A DNA stretch of 55,182 nt, from assembly GCA_964433905.1 (NCBI GenBank), contig CAYSSM010000003.1:1-55182 (forward strand), given 5' to 3'. A program made the translations under genes and the position numbers. The stretch comes from CAYSSM01 sp964433905 (GTDB taxonomy: Bacteria; Patescibacteriota; UBA1384; UBA12157; JAENIV01). Shown here piece by piece: positions 1 through 6,818 of the stretch. The notes beneath the pieces are model-generated. The model did no database searches. It was not told the DNA's origin and saw nothing but the letters and a program-made list of their open reading frames with translations. Positions within the stretch are counted from its first letter, which is position 1. Each line of letters starts with the position of its first letter.

Positions 1-1052
1 ACTTGAACAAGGCTGTAAATAGGATACAGGATTGAATAAACGATAAAGCCGACTCCAAGGCCAACAATGACAATGGTAACCGGCTCGATCAGATTGGAAA
101 TGGTTTTAATTTTATTGTCAACTTCATCTTCGTAGTAATCGGCCAATTTATTCATTAATGTTTCCAACTTACCCGTTTGCTCGCCCACCATAATCATTTG
201 CGGCACAAGAATAGGAAATTCTTTGGCTTTTTCCAACGGCACCGACATGGGAATGCCGCGCTCGACTTCGGCGATAACCGATTTTAAAATCCTTGTATAA
301 ACGCGATTATTGACGGCGGCGGCGGTGATTTTAATCGTCTCGATAATGGGAATGCCGGCCTCAATCATCATACCCAAGTTTCGGGAAAAACGCGCCATAT
401 AAACATCGTAGGAAACATAGGAAATCAAGGGAGTTTTGAGCTTAATGACATCCCAGGTAAAACGGCCTTTTTTGGTATAGCGGAAAAAATAATACAAGCC
501 CGCACTAACGATAATGATGCCAAGCAAAACAAAATACCAAGAGCCGACCAAAAAGTTGGAAATCGCTACAATAATGCGAGTAGATAAAGGCAATTGAGCG
601 CCGGATTCTTCAAAAACCGTTTTTAAGACCGGCACAACTTTAATCATCATCACAACTACCACCACAATCATGGCGACAACGATAAATATCGGATAAGCAA
701 GAGCAGAGTTGACTTTGCTTTTAAATGACTGGAAGCTTTCCATGCGGTCGGCAAGATTAGCGAGGACTTTTTCCATTTTGCCAGAGGCCTCGCCGGCCCT
801 AACCACCGAGATAAAAACATTATCAAAAACCTTCGGATATTTAGCCATGGCAGCCGATAGCGGCTCGCCGGCATCAATATCCTTGGCAATTCCCTCTAAA
901 ACATTACGAAAGGCAACATTTCTGGTTTGCATTTTAACCAAATTAATAGCTTGGTCAAGAGCAAGCCCGGCGGAGATCATCACCGCCAGCTGCCTGGCAA
1001 AGAAAACTTTTTCTTTATTTGTAACCCTCGCAAAGAGAGTAATATTTTTCAT
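1..1052 (-). CDS. pilC: Type IV pilus inner-membrane platform protein PilC (3' end cut by window edge)
   Basis: The translation has the two tandem T2SSF helical domains of PilC/GspF, roughly residues 10-135 and 210-335, with three hydrophobic helices near 117-141, 165-190 and at the C-terminus. PilC anchors the PilB and PilT motors in the cytoplasmic membrane. The ATG at 1052 follows an AAAGGAG site by 4 nt, and an in-frame stop lies just upstream, so the start is firm. The protein begins almost at the first T2SSF domain, a shorter N-terminus than in proteobacterial PilC of about 400 residues. About 350 residues are visible and the last helix is nearly complete, so only a few residues should be missing. 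It is the third gene of a pilB-pilT-pilC series, separated from pilT by an inserted S23-type gene. Confidence 0.93.
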   Translation of the reverse strand, partial: MKNITLFARVTNKEKVFFARQLAVMISAGLALDQAINLVKMQTRNVAFRNVLEGIAKDIDAGEPLSAAMAKYPKVFDNVFISVVRAGEASGKMEKVLANLADRMESFQSFKSKVNSALAYPIFIVVAMIVVVVVMMIKVVPVLKTVFEESGAQLPLSTRIIVAISNFLVGSWYFVLLGIIIVSAGLYYFFRYTKKGRFTWDVIKLKTPLISYVSYDVYMARFSRNLGMMIEAGIPIIETIKITAAAVNNRVYTRILKSVIAEVERGIPMSVPLEKAKEFPILVPQMIMVGEQTGKLETLMNKLADYYEDEVDNKIKTISNLIEPVTIVIVGLGVGFIVYSILYPIYSLVQ

Positions 1053-1124
1053 CCCGCTCCTTTGATACTATATATTTAATATAACAAGAATGAATTAAGA
1101 TGACAAGAGACCTTGCCAACTTAA

Positions 1125-1175
1125 ATCCAAATCTCAAATAAAAAATGTCAAATCAATCTCAAATACTTAAATAAT
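1125..1175. repeat. Text-like AT repeat flanking the S23 gene (3' side)
   Basis: This stretch is built from near-repeats of CAAATCTCAAATAAAAAATG and CAAATCAATCTCAAATACTT. The same kind of sequence lies on the other side of the S23-type gene (about 1543-1590) and inside glyS (about 42113-42175). It separates the pilC start from the S23 gene stop and has no coding content of its own. Confidence 0.6.
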
Positions 1176-1179
1176 TGAA

Positions 1180-1542
1180 TTACTTTTTAAGAATCGTGGA
1201 GAATATCAGTAACAATTCATGAGCTTCTCGCCAAAGCTGCCGACATTTTTCTTGATAATCAGGATTCGCCTTAGCAACCATTCTAAGCCAATGTCGGGTT
1301 TCCTTAGCTTCTTTTTTACAAATGCTTATTTTGTGCTTAAAATCTTTCTTTGATTCAGCAGCGTCGGCCTCCATATAATTGGCACCAATACTACATGCAG
1401 ATCTTGTAAGCTGTGAAATTAATATTCGATTTATCGGATTACTACCCAGAAGCTTTAAAAAATCTATAACTTCCTCGGCAAATATTGAGGTTCTTTCTTC
1501 AAGATCAAATTTGTGCTTTGTGATTTGAACTTCATTTGACAT
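1180..1542 (-). CDS. Four-helix-bundle protein, S23/IVP family
   Basis: The 120-residue product has the S23 ribosomal / 23S intervening-sequence protein pattern: an FDLEERT opening, a long helix, an LTRSACSIGANYMEADAA segment, then KKEAKETRHWLRM and a helical tail. Members form small helical bundles; some are encoded inside 23S rRNA intervening sequences, and their role is not settled. The reading frame is open back to 1623, but that stretch overlaps the pilT coding end, so the ATG at 1542 is preferred. No clear ribosome binding site is visible. The gene splits pilC from pilT, and AT repeats lie on both sides, which suggests it arrived as a mobile passenger. Family assignment is confident; the start and the mobility are inferences. 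Confidence 0.82.
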   Translation of the reverse strand: MSNEVQITKHKFDLEERTSIFAEEVIDFLKLLGSNPINRILISQLTRSACSIGANYMEADAAESKKDFKHKISICKKEAKETRHWLRMVAKANPDYQEKCRQLWREAHELLLIFSTILKK

Positions 1543-1590
1543 TTTTGTTTTGATATTTGATATTTCTAATTGAGCTTTGCTCAATAGACC
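1543..1590. repeat. Text-like AT repeat flanking the S23 gene (5' side)
   Basis: TTTTGATATTTGATATTTC followed by the small palindrome ATTGAGCTTTGCTCAAT runs from the S23 start into the pilT stop codon. Its complement reads as the CAAATATCAAA repeat seen on the other side of the S23 gene and within glyS. Confidence 0.55.
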
Positions 1591-2648
1591 ATCATCTTGA
1601 AGGCTTTGGGATCCAATGCCCAAGTCAAGGCATTGTCGATGGTAATTTCTCCTTTCGACACCAATTCGGCCAAAACTTTGTCCAAAGTAATCATCCCTTC
1701 GGAAGCGGAAGTTTGAATGATATTCGGCAGTTGGTGGGTTTTACCTTCGCGAATGGTCGACTGAACCGCCGAATTAGAAACCATAATTTCGCAAGCAACG
1801 ATTCGACCGCCGGAAGTCCGTGGAATAAGTCTTTGTGAGACAACTCCAAGCAAGACATTGGCCAGCTGCATTCTGACTTGCTGCTGTTGATAAGGCGGGA
1901 AAACATCAACGATACGGTCGGCTGTCTGGGATGCAGAATTGGTATGCAAAGTAGTAAAAACCAAATGGCCGGTTTCAGCGAGTGTTAGGGCGGCGTCGAT
2001 TGTCTCCAAGTCACGCATTTCCCCGATTAAAACAACGTTGGGATCTTCGCGCAAAGACGATCGCAGTGCCCGGGCGAAAGAATTGGTATCGGAGCCGACT
2101 TCGCGCTGGGAGACAATTGATTTTTCGTGCTCAAAAACATATTCGATCGGATCTTCGATAGTCACGATATGCTCCGCACGGGCGTGGTTAATATGATTAA
2201 TCATCGCCGCTAAAGTCGTTGATTTGCCGTGACCAGTAGGACCAGTGATAACAACAAAACCTTGCGAAGCGTTGGTAAATTTTTCCAAAAGCGGCGGCAG
2301 GCCTAATTCTTGAAGTGTTTTAATTAGTTTAGGAATAAGACGAAGCGAAGCGGCCATGTTGCCTTTTTGAAAATAGGAATTAGTTCGAAAACGAGTCGTT
2401 TGATAACCAAAAGAAAAATCAACCTCTTTTCTTACTTTAAGGCGCTCGAGTTGTTCTTGAGTCATAAACGACTGAATTAGACGGCTAACTGCTTCAGATG
2501 AAAGCTCGGCTTCGGACGGAACGGGAGACAATTTTCCGTCAATTCTCACCATCGGCGGAATGTTTACCGTAAGATGAAGATCGGACGCTTTTCGCTCAAT
2601 GGCAAAATCCAAAAGCTTTTTCATCAAAGGGTCTAAAGTAATTTGCAT
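1581..2648 (-). CDS. pilT: Type IV pilus retraction ATPase PilT
   Basis: A full-length PilT of 355 residues, the hexameric cytoplasmic ATPase that depolymerises pili for twitching and DNA uptake. It has an N-terminal PAS-like domain (ASDLHLTVNIPPMVRIDG, residues 21-38), Walker A GPTGHGKSTT (136-145, with His where Ser is usual), Walker B NVVLIGEMRD (204-213) and the His box HLVFTTLHTN (228-237). The ATG at 2648 follows a strong AAAGGAGG site. It sits between pilB upstream (65 nt gap) and the S23-type insertion downstream. The stop TGA falls inside a small palindrome that belongs to the flanking repeat, so the extreme C-terminus may have been altered by that insertion. Confidence 0.97.
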   Translation of the reverse strand: MQITLDPLMKKLLDFAIERKASDLHLTVNIPPMVRIDGKLSPVPSEAELSSEAVSRLIQSFMTQEQLERLKVRKEVDFSFGYQTTRFRTNSYFQKGNMAASLRLIPKLIKTLQELGLPPLLEKFTNASQGFVVITGPTGHGKSTTLAAMINHINHARAEHIVTIEDPIEYVFEHEKSIVSQREVGSDTNSFARALRSSLREDPNVVLIGEMRDLETIDAALTLAETGHLVFTTLHTNSASQTADRIVDVFPPYQQQQVRMQLANVLLGVVSQRLIPRTSGGRIVACEIMVSNSAVQSTIREGKTHQLPNIIQTSASEGMITLDKVLAELVSKGEITIDNALTWALDPKAFKMMVY

Positions 2649-2713
2649 AAATCCTCCTTTATAAATTTCTAATTAACCTAATTATACTAATTGACCTAAT
2701 AAATACCCGATGT

Positions 2714-4918
2714 TTAAACGGCGACGGCCCGCAAAACTTCGTTAATGGTGGTAATCCCCTTCAACGCTTTGATAATGCCGTCTTGGCGCATGGTAATCAT
2801 CCCCTCTTTAATGGCTTCGGCCTTAATTTCCGACGACGGCCGGCGAGCGATACAGACATTTTCAATGTTTTCCGTCATTGGTAAAACTTCGAAAATGCCA
2901 ATTCTGCCTTTATAACCGTGATCGCATTCGGAACAGCCCTTGCCTTCGTAAAATTGATATGGCCGCGGAAAATTTAATTTCGAAAGCTCTTCATCAATTT
3001 CTTTTTGAACCAATTCCGGAATATGAGCCGGCCGTTTACATTTTGGACAAAGTTTTCTTACCAAACGCTGGGCCAAAATGGCGTTGATAGACGAAGTAAT
3101 TAAAAACGGCTCAATGCCCATATTGATTAACCGAGGCAAAGCGCCCGAAGCATCGTTGGTATGCAATGTTGTCAAAACTAAATGACCGGTTAAAGCGGCG
3201 TGGGTGGCAAGCGAGGCGGTTTCGGCATCGCGAACTTCACCAACCATAATTATGTTGGGGTCTTGGCGAAGGACGCTGCGCAAACCGTTAGCAAAAGTAA
3301 AGCCGATTTTAGGTTTAATTTGACATTGATTGACACCGGAAATTTCATATTCAACCGGATCTTCCAAAGTGATGATATTTACCGAAGCAGAAGAAATTCG
3401 GTTTAAAATGGCATACAAGGTTGTTGATTTGCCGCAACCGGTCGGGCCAACCGCTAAGACAATGCCGTAGGGTTTATCGGTATTTTCAGTTAAAATTTTT
3501 AAATTCCTGCCCATCAACCCCAGCTCTTCTAAAGTGTACATTCTTAAAGACTTGTCCAAAATTCTCATGGCAACTTTTTCGCCGTGAACCGTCGGCAAAG
3601 TGGAAATTCTTAAATCAATCTGATGACCGGAAGTAATGGCGTCAAAACGGCCGTCTTGAGGAACTCTGGATTCATCAATTTTTAATTTTGAAAGAATTTT
3701 TATTCTTGACATGAGCGCCGGCTGCATTTCGAGAGGAAGTTTGATAATATCTTTTAGAACGCCGTCGACGCGGTAGCGGACGCGTGAATATTTTTCAGTC
3801 GGTTCAATATGAATATCCGACGATTTTTGAGACACAGCTAAAGCCAATACGGCGGCGACAATTTTTGGCACATTTCCGCCGGTAATAAATTGTTCGAGAT
3901 CGATAACTTCTTTAATGGGAGTATCCAAAAATTTGTCCAAATCGTTTTCGGAAGCTATCACCACCGCTTCGGGGGCTTCTTCCGGCTGCGGTGTCGGTAG
4001 AACCGTCGGCTCGGTGGCTTGCGGCTCTTTGGGAGCCTGCTCAACCGCCGGTTTTGGCATAAACCGGCGGGGGGAAATATCCGATTCGGACGGCGGCGGG
4101 GCAATAATTTTTTCTTCTTTGGGCGGACTATAAAATTTCATCGCCCGGCTAATTTGATGTTCATCAGCTTGATAAATATCCAAAGCAATATCGTTTTTTT
4201 CTCTGACAAAATCAAGGATTTCTTGCACTTTTTTATCTTCGGGATGAACCACCGCCACTTTAATAAGCGAGGGATGCGGGGCCTCGAAAACAACCATTTT
4301 GTATTTTCGCGAAATGTCTTCGGGAAATTTGGAAATTACTTCCAAAGAAATATTCATTTTGTCTAAATCAACAGTTTTACCGGTTGCCGCCGGCGGCGGC
4401 AAAGTTGACGCTACTTTTACGGGAATTTCCGCGATAGAGGCTTCTGCCGGTTTTGAGTATAGAGCAATAATTTTTTGAATATCTTCCTCGGTAGTAACGG
4501 CAATTTTGATAACATAGCCTTTTTTCTTTCTTAATTCATCTAAAACATCGCCCAAATCGCTGGAAAGACGATTGGCTTGCGAGGTGGCGACATTTAAAAT
4601 TTTGTTTTGCTTATCAAATTCATAAACAATAGTTTTGTATTTTTCGGCTAAATCTTTGGGAATAATTTCCAAAACCTCACGAGGAATATTACTACTGGTA
4701 AGCGAGATAAAAGGAATGGAAAATACCGCCGAATAGGCTCGGGCGATATCCTCGCCAGAGACCATATGGCTATCTTTTAGCTTTTCTTCAACTTCGATAT
4801 TGGACAAATGTTTCCAACTCGAAGCATCGTCCGGCTTAATTTTGCCGGTTTCCAAAAGAACATCAACTAACTTTTTCTTATCACTTGTTTGCTGAACGTT
4901 TCCGCCACCTATAAACAA
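2714..4918 (-). CDS. pilB: Type IV pilus assembly ATPase PilB
   Basis: A 734-residue secretion ATPase of the GspE/PilB family that powers pilus extension. The N-terminus carries two T2SSE_N-like regulatory domains (about 15-165 and 185-265), then a Pro/Glu-rich linker (about 268-320). The motor domain follows, with Walker A GPTGCGKSTT near 490, Walker B IIMVGEVRDAET and HLVLTTLHTND. A zinc motif CPKCKRPAH / CSECDHGYKGR lies near 620-665. Translation appears to start at a TTG (4918), which is preceded at about 4 nt by AAGGAGGG; no nearby ATG fits. A sigma70-type promoter is visible upstream. The gene leads the pilB-pilT-pilC series. Confidence 0.96.
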   Translation of the reverse strand: MFIGGGNVQQTSDKKKLVDVLLETGKIKPDDASSWKHLSNIEVEEKLKDSHMVSGEDIARAYSAVFSIPFISLTSSNIPREVLEIIPKDLAEKYKTIVYEFDKQNKILNVATSQANRLSSDLGDVLDELRKKKGYVIKIAVTTEEDIQKIIALYSKPAEASIAEIPVKVASTLPPPAATGKTVDLDKMNISLEVISKFPEDISRKYKMVVFEAPHPSLIKVAVVHPEDKKVQEILDFVREKNDIALDIYQADEHQISRAMKFYSPPKEEKIIAPPPSESDISPRRFMPKPAVEQAPKEPQATEPTVLPTPQPEEAPEAVVIASENDLDKFLDTPIKEVIDLEQFITGGNVPKIVAAVLALAVSQKSSDIHIEPTEKYSRVRYRVDGVLKDIIKLPLEMQPALMSRIKILSKLKIDESRVPQDGRFDAITSGHQIDLRISTLPTVHGEKVAMRILDKSLRMYTLEELGLMGRNLKILTENTDKPYGIVLAVGPTGCGKSTTLYAILNRISSASVNIITLEDPVEYEISGVNQCQIKPKIGFTFANGLRSVLRQDPNIIMVGEVRDAETASLATHAALTGHLVLTTLHTNDASGALPRLINMGIEPFLITSSINAILAQRLVRKLCPKCKRPAHIPELVQKEIDEELSKLNFPRPYQFYEGKGCSECDHGYKGRIGIFEVLPMTENIENVCIARRPSSEIKAEAIKEGMITMRQDGIIKALKGITTINEVLRAVAV

Positions 4919-4953
4919 TCTCCCTCCTTACAGGAGAACTATTATTTAACTAT

Positions 4954-4983
4954 AGTATATAAAATATCGCCTCCAACTGTCAA
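4954..4983 (-). promoter_or_regulatory. Promoter of pilB
   Basis: On the minus strand a TTGACA box (4978-4983) is followed after 18 nt by TATACT (4954-4959), about 35 nt before the pilB start. The -35 box lies in one arm of an inverted repeat, GTCAACCG ... CGGTTGAC, separated by about 16 nt (4978-5011), which could be an operator. Confidence 0.65.
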
Positions 4984-5087
4984 CCGCTTCGACTTTGCTC
5001 ACGGTTGACACTGAGAGACAAGTTTATTCCGAACGTGCTCCCTTACCAAGTTTTAGCATTGTCGTCGAAGTGTCAAATTCGCAATTT

Positions 5088-5161
5088 TGGCAGGAGTTGA
5101 GGGAATCGAACCCCCGACCCTTCTTTTGGAGAGAAGCGTTTTACCACTAAACTAAACTCCC
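5088..5161 (-). tRNA. tRNA-Trp (anticodon CCA)
   Basis: The minus strand folds as a complete tRNA: acceptor GGGAGTT/AACTCCT, D arm, anticodon stem CTTCT/AGAAG around loop CTCCAAA (anticodon CCA), T arm GGTTCGATTCC, discriminator G and an encoded CCA end. Confidence 0.95.
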
Positions 5162-5190
5162 ATTAACTAAAATGTTAAAACTGCATGATA

Positions 5191-5295
5191 AACTACTCTG
5201 CGGCTTGCCGCAGAGTATCCTGCGGAAAGTTTGTTTCCAAACAGGTTTTCATCCCCGCAGCAAACTGCGGGGTATTCAACCTGTTGAAAATAAAA
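5191..5295. repeat. Dispersed double-hairpin repeat, copy 1
   Basis: Hairpin ACTCTGCGGC TT GCCGCAGAGT with GTATCC, a conserved core GAAAGTTTGTTTCCAAAC then AGGTTTTCATCC, a second hairpin CCCCGCAGCAAACTGCGGGG and the tail TATTCAACCT...GAAAATAAAA. Related copies lie at 16524-16677 and 23230-23299. It looks like a REP-type non-coding repeat. The region also holds repeat 5321-5416 and no gene. Confidence 0.8.
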
Positions 5296-5320
5296 GCAAA
5301 AGGGTTATTTACTGTATACT

Positions 5321-5416
5321 GTCATCCTGAAGCGTCAGCTGAAGGATCTCTTGTAAATGTAAGTTTATAATGCTCAGACAAGCTGAGAGATTCTTCGGCT
5401 AACGCCTCAGAATGAC
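5321..5416. repeat. Dispersed GTCATCC/GAATGAC repeat, copy 1
   Basis: The element starts GTCATCCTGA...GAAGGATCTCTTG and ends AGAGATTCTTCGG...TCAGAATGAC, giving imperfect inverted ends. A copy in the opposite orientation is translated in frame inside glyS (41355-41439). It sits between tRNA-Trp and rpmG. Confidence 0.75.
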
Positions 5417-5452
5417 TTTTCTGTATCACCATTTAAGCTTTAACCAAAGAAA

Positions 5453-5632
5453 TTATTTTTTTGCTTTACTGATCTTTGCTTCCTTGTGCAAAGTATGTTT
5501 ACGGCATTTTTTACAGAATTTACTAAGCTGTAATTTTTCTTTATTTTCTGCCGGATTTTTGCTGGTAGTGTAATTTCTTGATTTACACTCGGTGCATTCA
5601 AACTGAAATAAAATTGATTTAGTCTTGGCCAT
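5453..5632 (-). CDS. rpmG: 50S ribosomal protein L33
   Basis: A 59-residue product, MAKTKSILFQFECTECKS at the start, with a zinc ribbon CTEC ... CKKC (about residues 13-16 and 40-43) and the basic tail of L33. The ATG at 5632 is preceded by AAAGGA about 9 nt away. It lies between tRNA-Trp and the tRNA-Thr genes on the same strand. Close pairing of rpmG with tRNA genes is common in bacteria. The Cys-containing (zinc-binding) form is retained. Confidence 0.93.
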   Translation of the reverse strand: MAKTKSILFQFECTECKSRNYTTSKNPAENKEKLQLSKFCKKCRKHTLHKEAKISKAKK

Positions 5633-5650
5633 TTCGTCATTCCTTTCTAA

Positions 5651-5725
5651 TGGAGCCCATGAGCGGATTTGAACCGCTAACCTGCTGTTTACAAAACAGC
5701 TGCTCTACCATTGAGCTACACGGGC
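5651..5725 (-). tRNA. tRNA-Thr (anticodon TGT)
   Basis: Complete cloverleaf on the minus strand: acceptor GCCCGTG/CATGGGC, anticodon stem GCTGT/ACAGC around loop TTTGTAA (anticodon TGT), T arm GGTTCAAATCC, CCA encoded. Confidence 0.95.
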
Positions 5726-5749
5726 TTATAAAAATGAATATTTGTTTCA

Positions 5750-5824
5750 TGGAGCCCGAGAGGGGACTTGAACCCCTGGCCTATTCCTTACCATGGAATT
5801 GCTCTGCCTCTGAGCTACTCGGGC
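5750..5824 (-). tRNA. tRNA-Thr (anticodon GGT)
   Basis: Complete cloverleaf on the minus strand: acceptor GCCCGAG/CTCGGGC, anticodon stem ATTCC/GGAAT around loop ATGGTAA (anticodon GGT), T arm GGTTCAAGTCC, CCA encoded. It lies 24 nt upstream of the TGT isoacceptor in the direction of transcription. Confidence 0.95.
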
Positions 5825-5827
5825 ACT

Positions 5828-5861
5828 ACGGCGGGTGAATCTACCACTGAGCTATCCGGGC
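5828..5861 (-). pseudogene. 5' fragment of a tRNA
   Basis: The minus strand reads GCCCGGATAGCTCAGTGGTA, a normal tRNA acceptor strand and D arm, then decays (GATTCACCCGCC) and runs straight into tRNA-Thr(GGT). There is no anticodon arm, T arm or 3' acceptor strand, so it cannot be a functional tRNA. Confidence 0.75.
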
Positions 5862-5920
5862 CCTTCACTGACACTCAGGGTAAACTGAGTTTATACTGAA
5901 GCCGCCGTTGGCGGCCGAAG

Positions 5921-6007
5921 TGGTGCCGGAGGTAGGATTCGAACCTACGAAGCTGTGAAGCGTCGGTTTTACAGACCGCTGGGTTTGTCCACTTCCCGTA
6001 CTCCGGC
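5921..6007 (-). tRNA. tRNA-Tyr (anticodon GTA)
   Basis: An 87-nt class II tRNA with a long variable arm: acceptor GCCGGAG/CTCCGGC, anticodon loop CTGTAAA (5968-5974, anticodon GTA), T arm GGTTCGAATCC, discriminator A and encoded CCA. Its 5' half, down to the anticodon, is also the last 12 sense codons plus stop of the overlapping homing endonuclease gene. Confidence 0.95.
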
Positions 6008-6628
6008 ATTATTCGTTCTATACTTATTTTTATAATAATCTATTGCTTTTTTAACCTCCAAAAGTAATTTTTTATCGCAATATCTAAGATGGATTAAACC
6101 ATTTACCATTTTCCGACCATTTTTTCTAAAATCATTTCTGACATATGGTTTAGAAAATTGTCTCCTGGGAATCCCCGTTAAATTGCTCCAAAAATTAATT
6201 AAACTATCAACATCTTGATCTGTATAGCAATATAATAGAATCCTCAACTTTTTTTCATCAATTTCGTAAATATTTCTTAAAAATTTAAGAAATATCGTAA
6301 TCATTTCCGGATCACTGTTGGCGAAATCTACAATGCTTCCTTTTTCGCTCGTGTAACCCTCGCTCCAATAAAGCATTGTGCCGATAACTTTTAATTCCCT
6401 TAGTAAAACAGAATCAATAAGTCTAAGTTTAAAAGAAGGTGATTTTCTTTCAAAATGTAATCGATTTATTTCAGAAAAATTTCTCCGTTTTAGTTTATGT
6501 TTTCTCATAAAATAAATGACCGCATCAATTGATACATCAAGTTTTTCGGCTATTTGACGCATGCATAGCTGATTACCATAATAAAGTTTTTTGATCTCAA
6601 CCAATCTATTGTCTAAAATCTTACTCAT
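5969..6628 (-). CDS. LAGLIDADG-like homing endonuclease overlapping tRNA-Tyr
   Basis: The 219-residue product has an N-terminal helix-turn-helix region (about 8-45, RQIAEKLDVSIDAVIYFMRK). A domain resembling LAGLIDADG_3-type homing endonucleases follows: GTMLYWSEGYTSEKG (83-97), DFANSDPEMI (101-110), INFWSNLTGIPRRQF (144-158). Such enzymes cut a specific site and spread their own gene. Residues 208-219 and the stop are encoded by the 5' half of tRNA-Tyr; the TAA is bases 35-37 of that tRNA. Upstream lies a 5' half of another tRNA-Tyr (6690-6728). A TTGACA-16-TAGAAT promoter ends 6 nt before the ATG, which would give a nearly leaderless message. Family assignment is by motif look, without a search. 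Confidence 0.72.
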   Translation of the reverse strand: MSKILDNRLVEIKKLYYGNQLCMRQIAEKLDVSIDAVIYFMRKHKLKRRNFSEINRLHFERKSPSFKLRLIDSVLLRELKVIGTMLYWSEGYTSEKGSIVDFANSDPEMITIFLKFLRNIYEIDEKKLRILLYCYTDQDVDSLINFWSNLTGIPRRQFSKPYVRNDFRKNGRKMVNGLIHLRYCDKKLLLEVKKAIDYYKNKYRTNNAGVREVDKPSGL

Positions 6629-6634
6629 GCAATT

Positions 6635-6662
6635 ATTCTATCACCTTATACCATTGTGTCAA
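6635..6662 (-). promoter_or_regulatory. Promoter of the homing endonuclease gene
   Basis: TTGACA (6657-6662), 16 nt, TAGAAT (6635-6640), only 6 nt before the ATG at 6628. Transcription would start at or next to the start codon. An AAGGTGA motif lies inside the spacer, so it would not be in that message. Confidence 0.5.
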
Positions 6663-6689
6663 TTGTAAATGTACCAGAACCAATTTCAA

Positions 6690-6728
6690 TTTACAGTCAG
6701 ATGCGTTTGGCCACTTCGCTACCTCGGC
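6690..6728 (-). pseudogene. 5' half of a tRNA-Tyr (remnant)
   Basis: The minus strand reads GCCGAGGTAGCGAAGTGGCC then AAACGCATCTGACTGTAAA: a tRNA-Tyr acceptor strand, D arm, anticodon stem and loop (GTA). It stops at the anticodon loop. Nothing downstream can complete it: the 3' half of the intact tRNA-Tyr mismatches its anticodon stem and one acceptor pair. Confidence 0.75.
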
Positions 6729-6818
6729 AAAAATAATTGTTAACCGATTCTTCGATTCCTATTAAATACTACTATAAAATAAGACCTTTTTCAATATTAA
6801 TAAGGTTCAGCAAAAGAC

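Noticed and set aside
5185..5370. A 61-codon plus-strand open frame
   Set aside because: It is made entirely of two dispersed repeats and lacks a ribosome binding site.
5650..5838. A 62-codon plus-strand open frame across the tRNA-Thr genes
   Set aside because: It is read from the complement of two tRNA genes (the repeated EPxxGxEPL text is the T arm and loop), a well-known false gene.
5921..6728. tRNA-Tyr interrupted by an intron with the endonuclease inside
   Set aside because: The downstream tRNA is complete by itself, and the upstream 5' half cannot pair its anticodon stem with the downstream 3' half (CTGA against ACCG), so splicing the two would not give a good tRNA.
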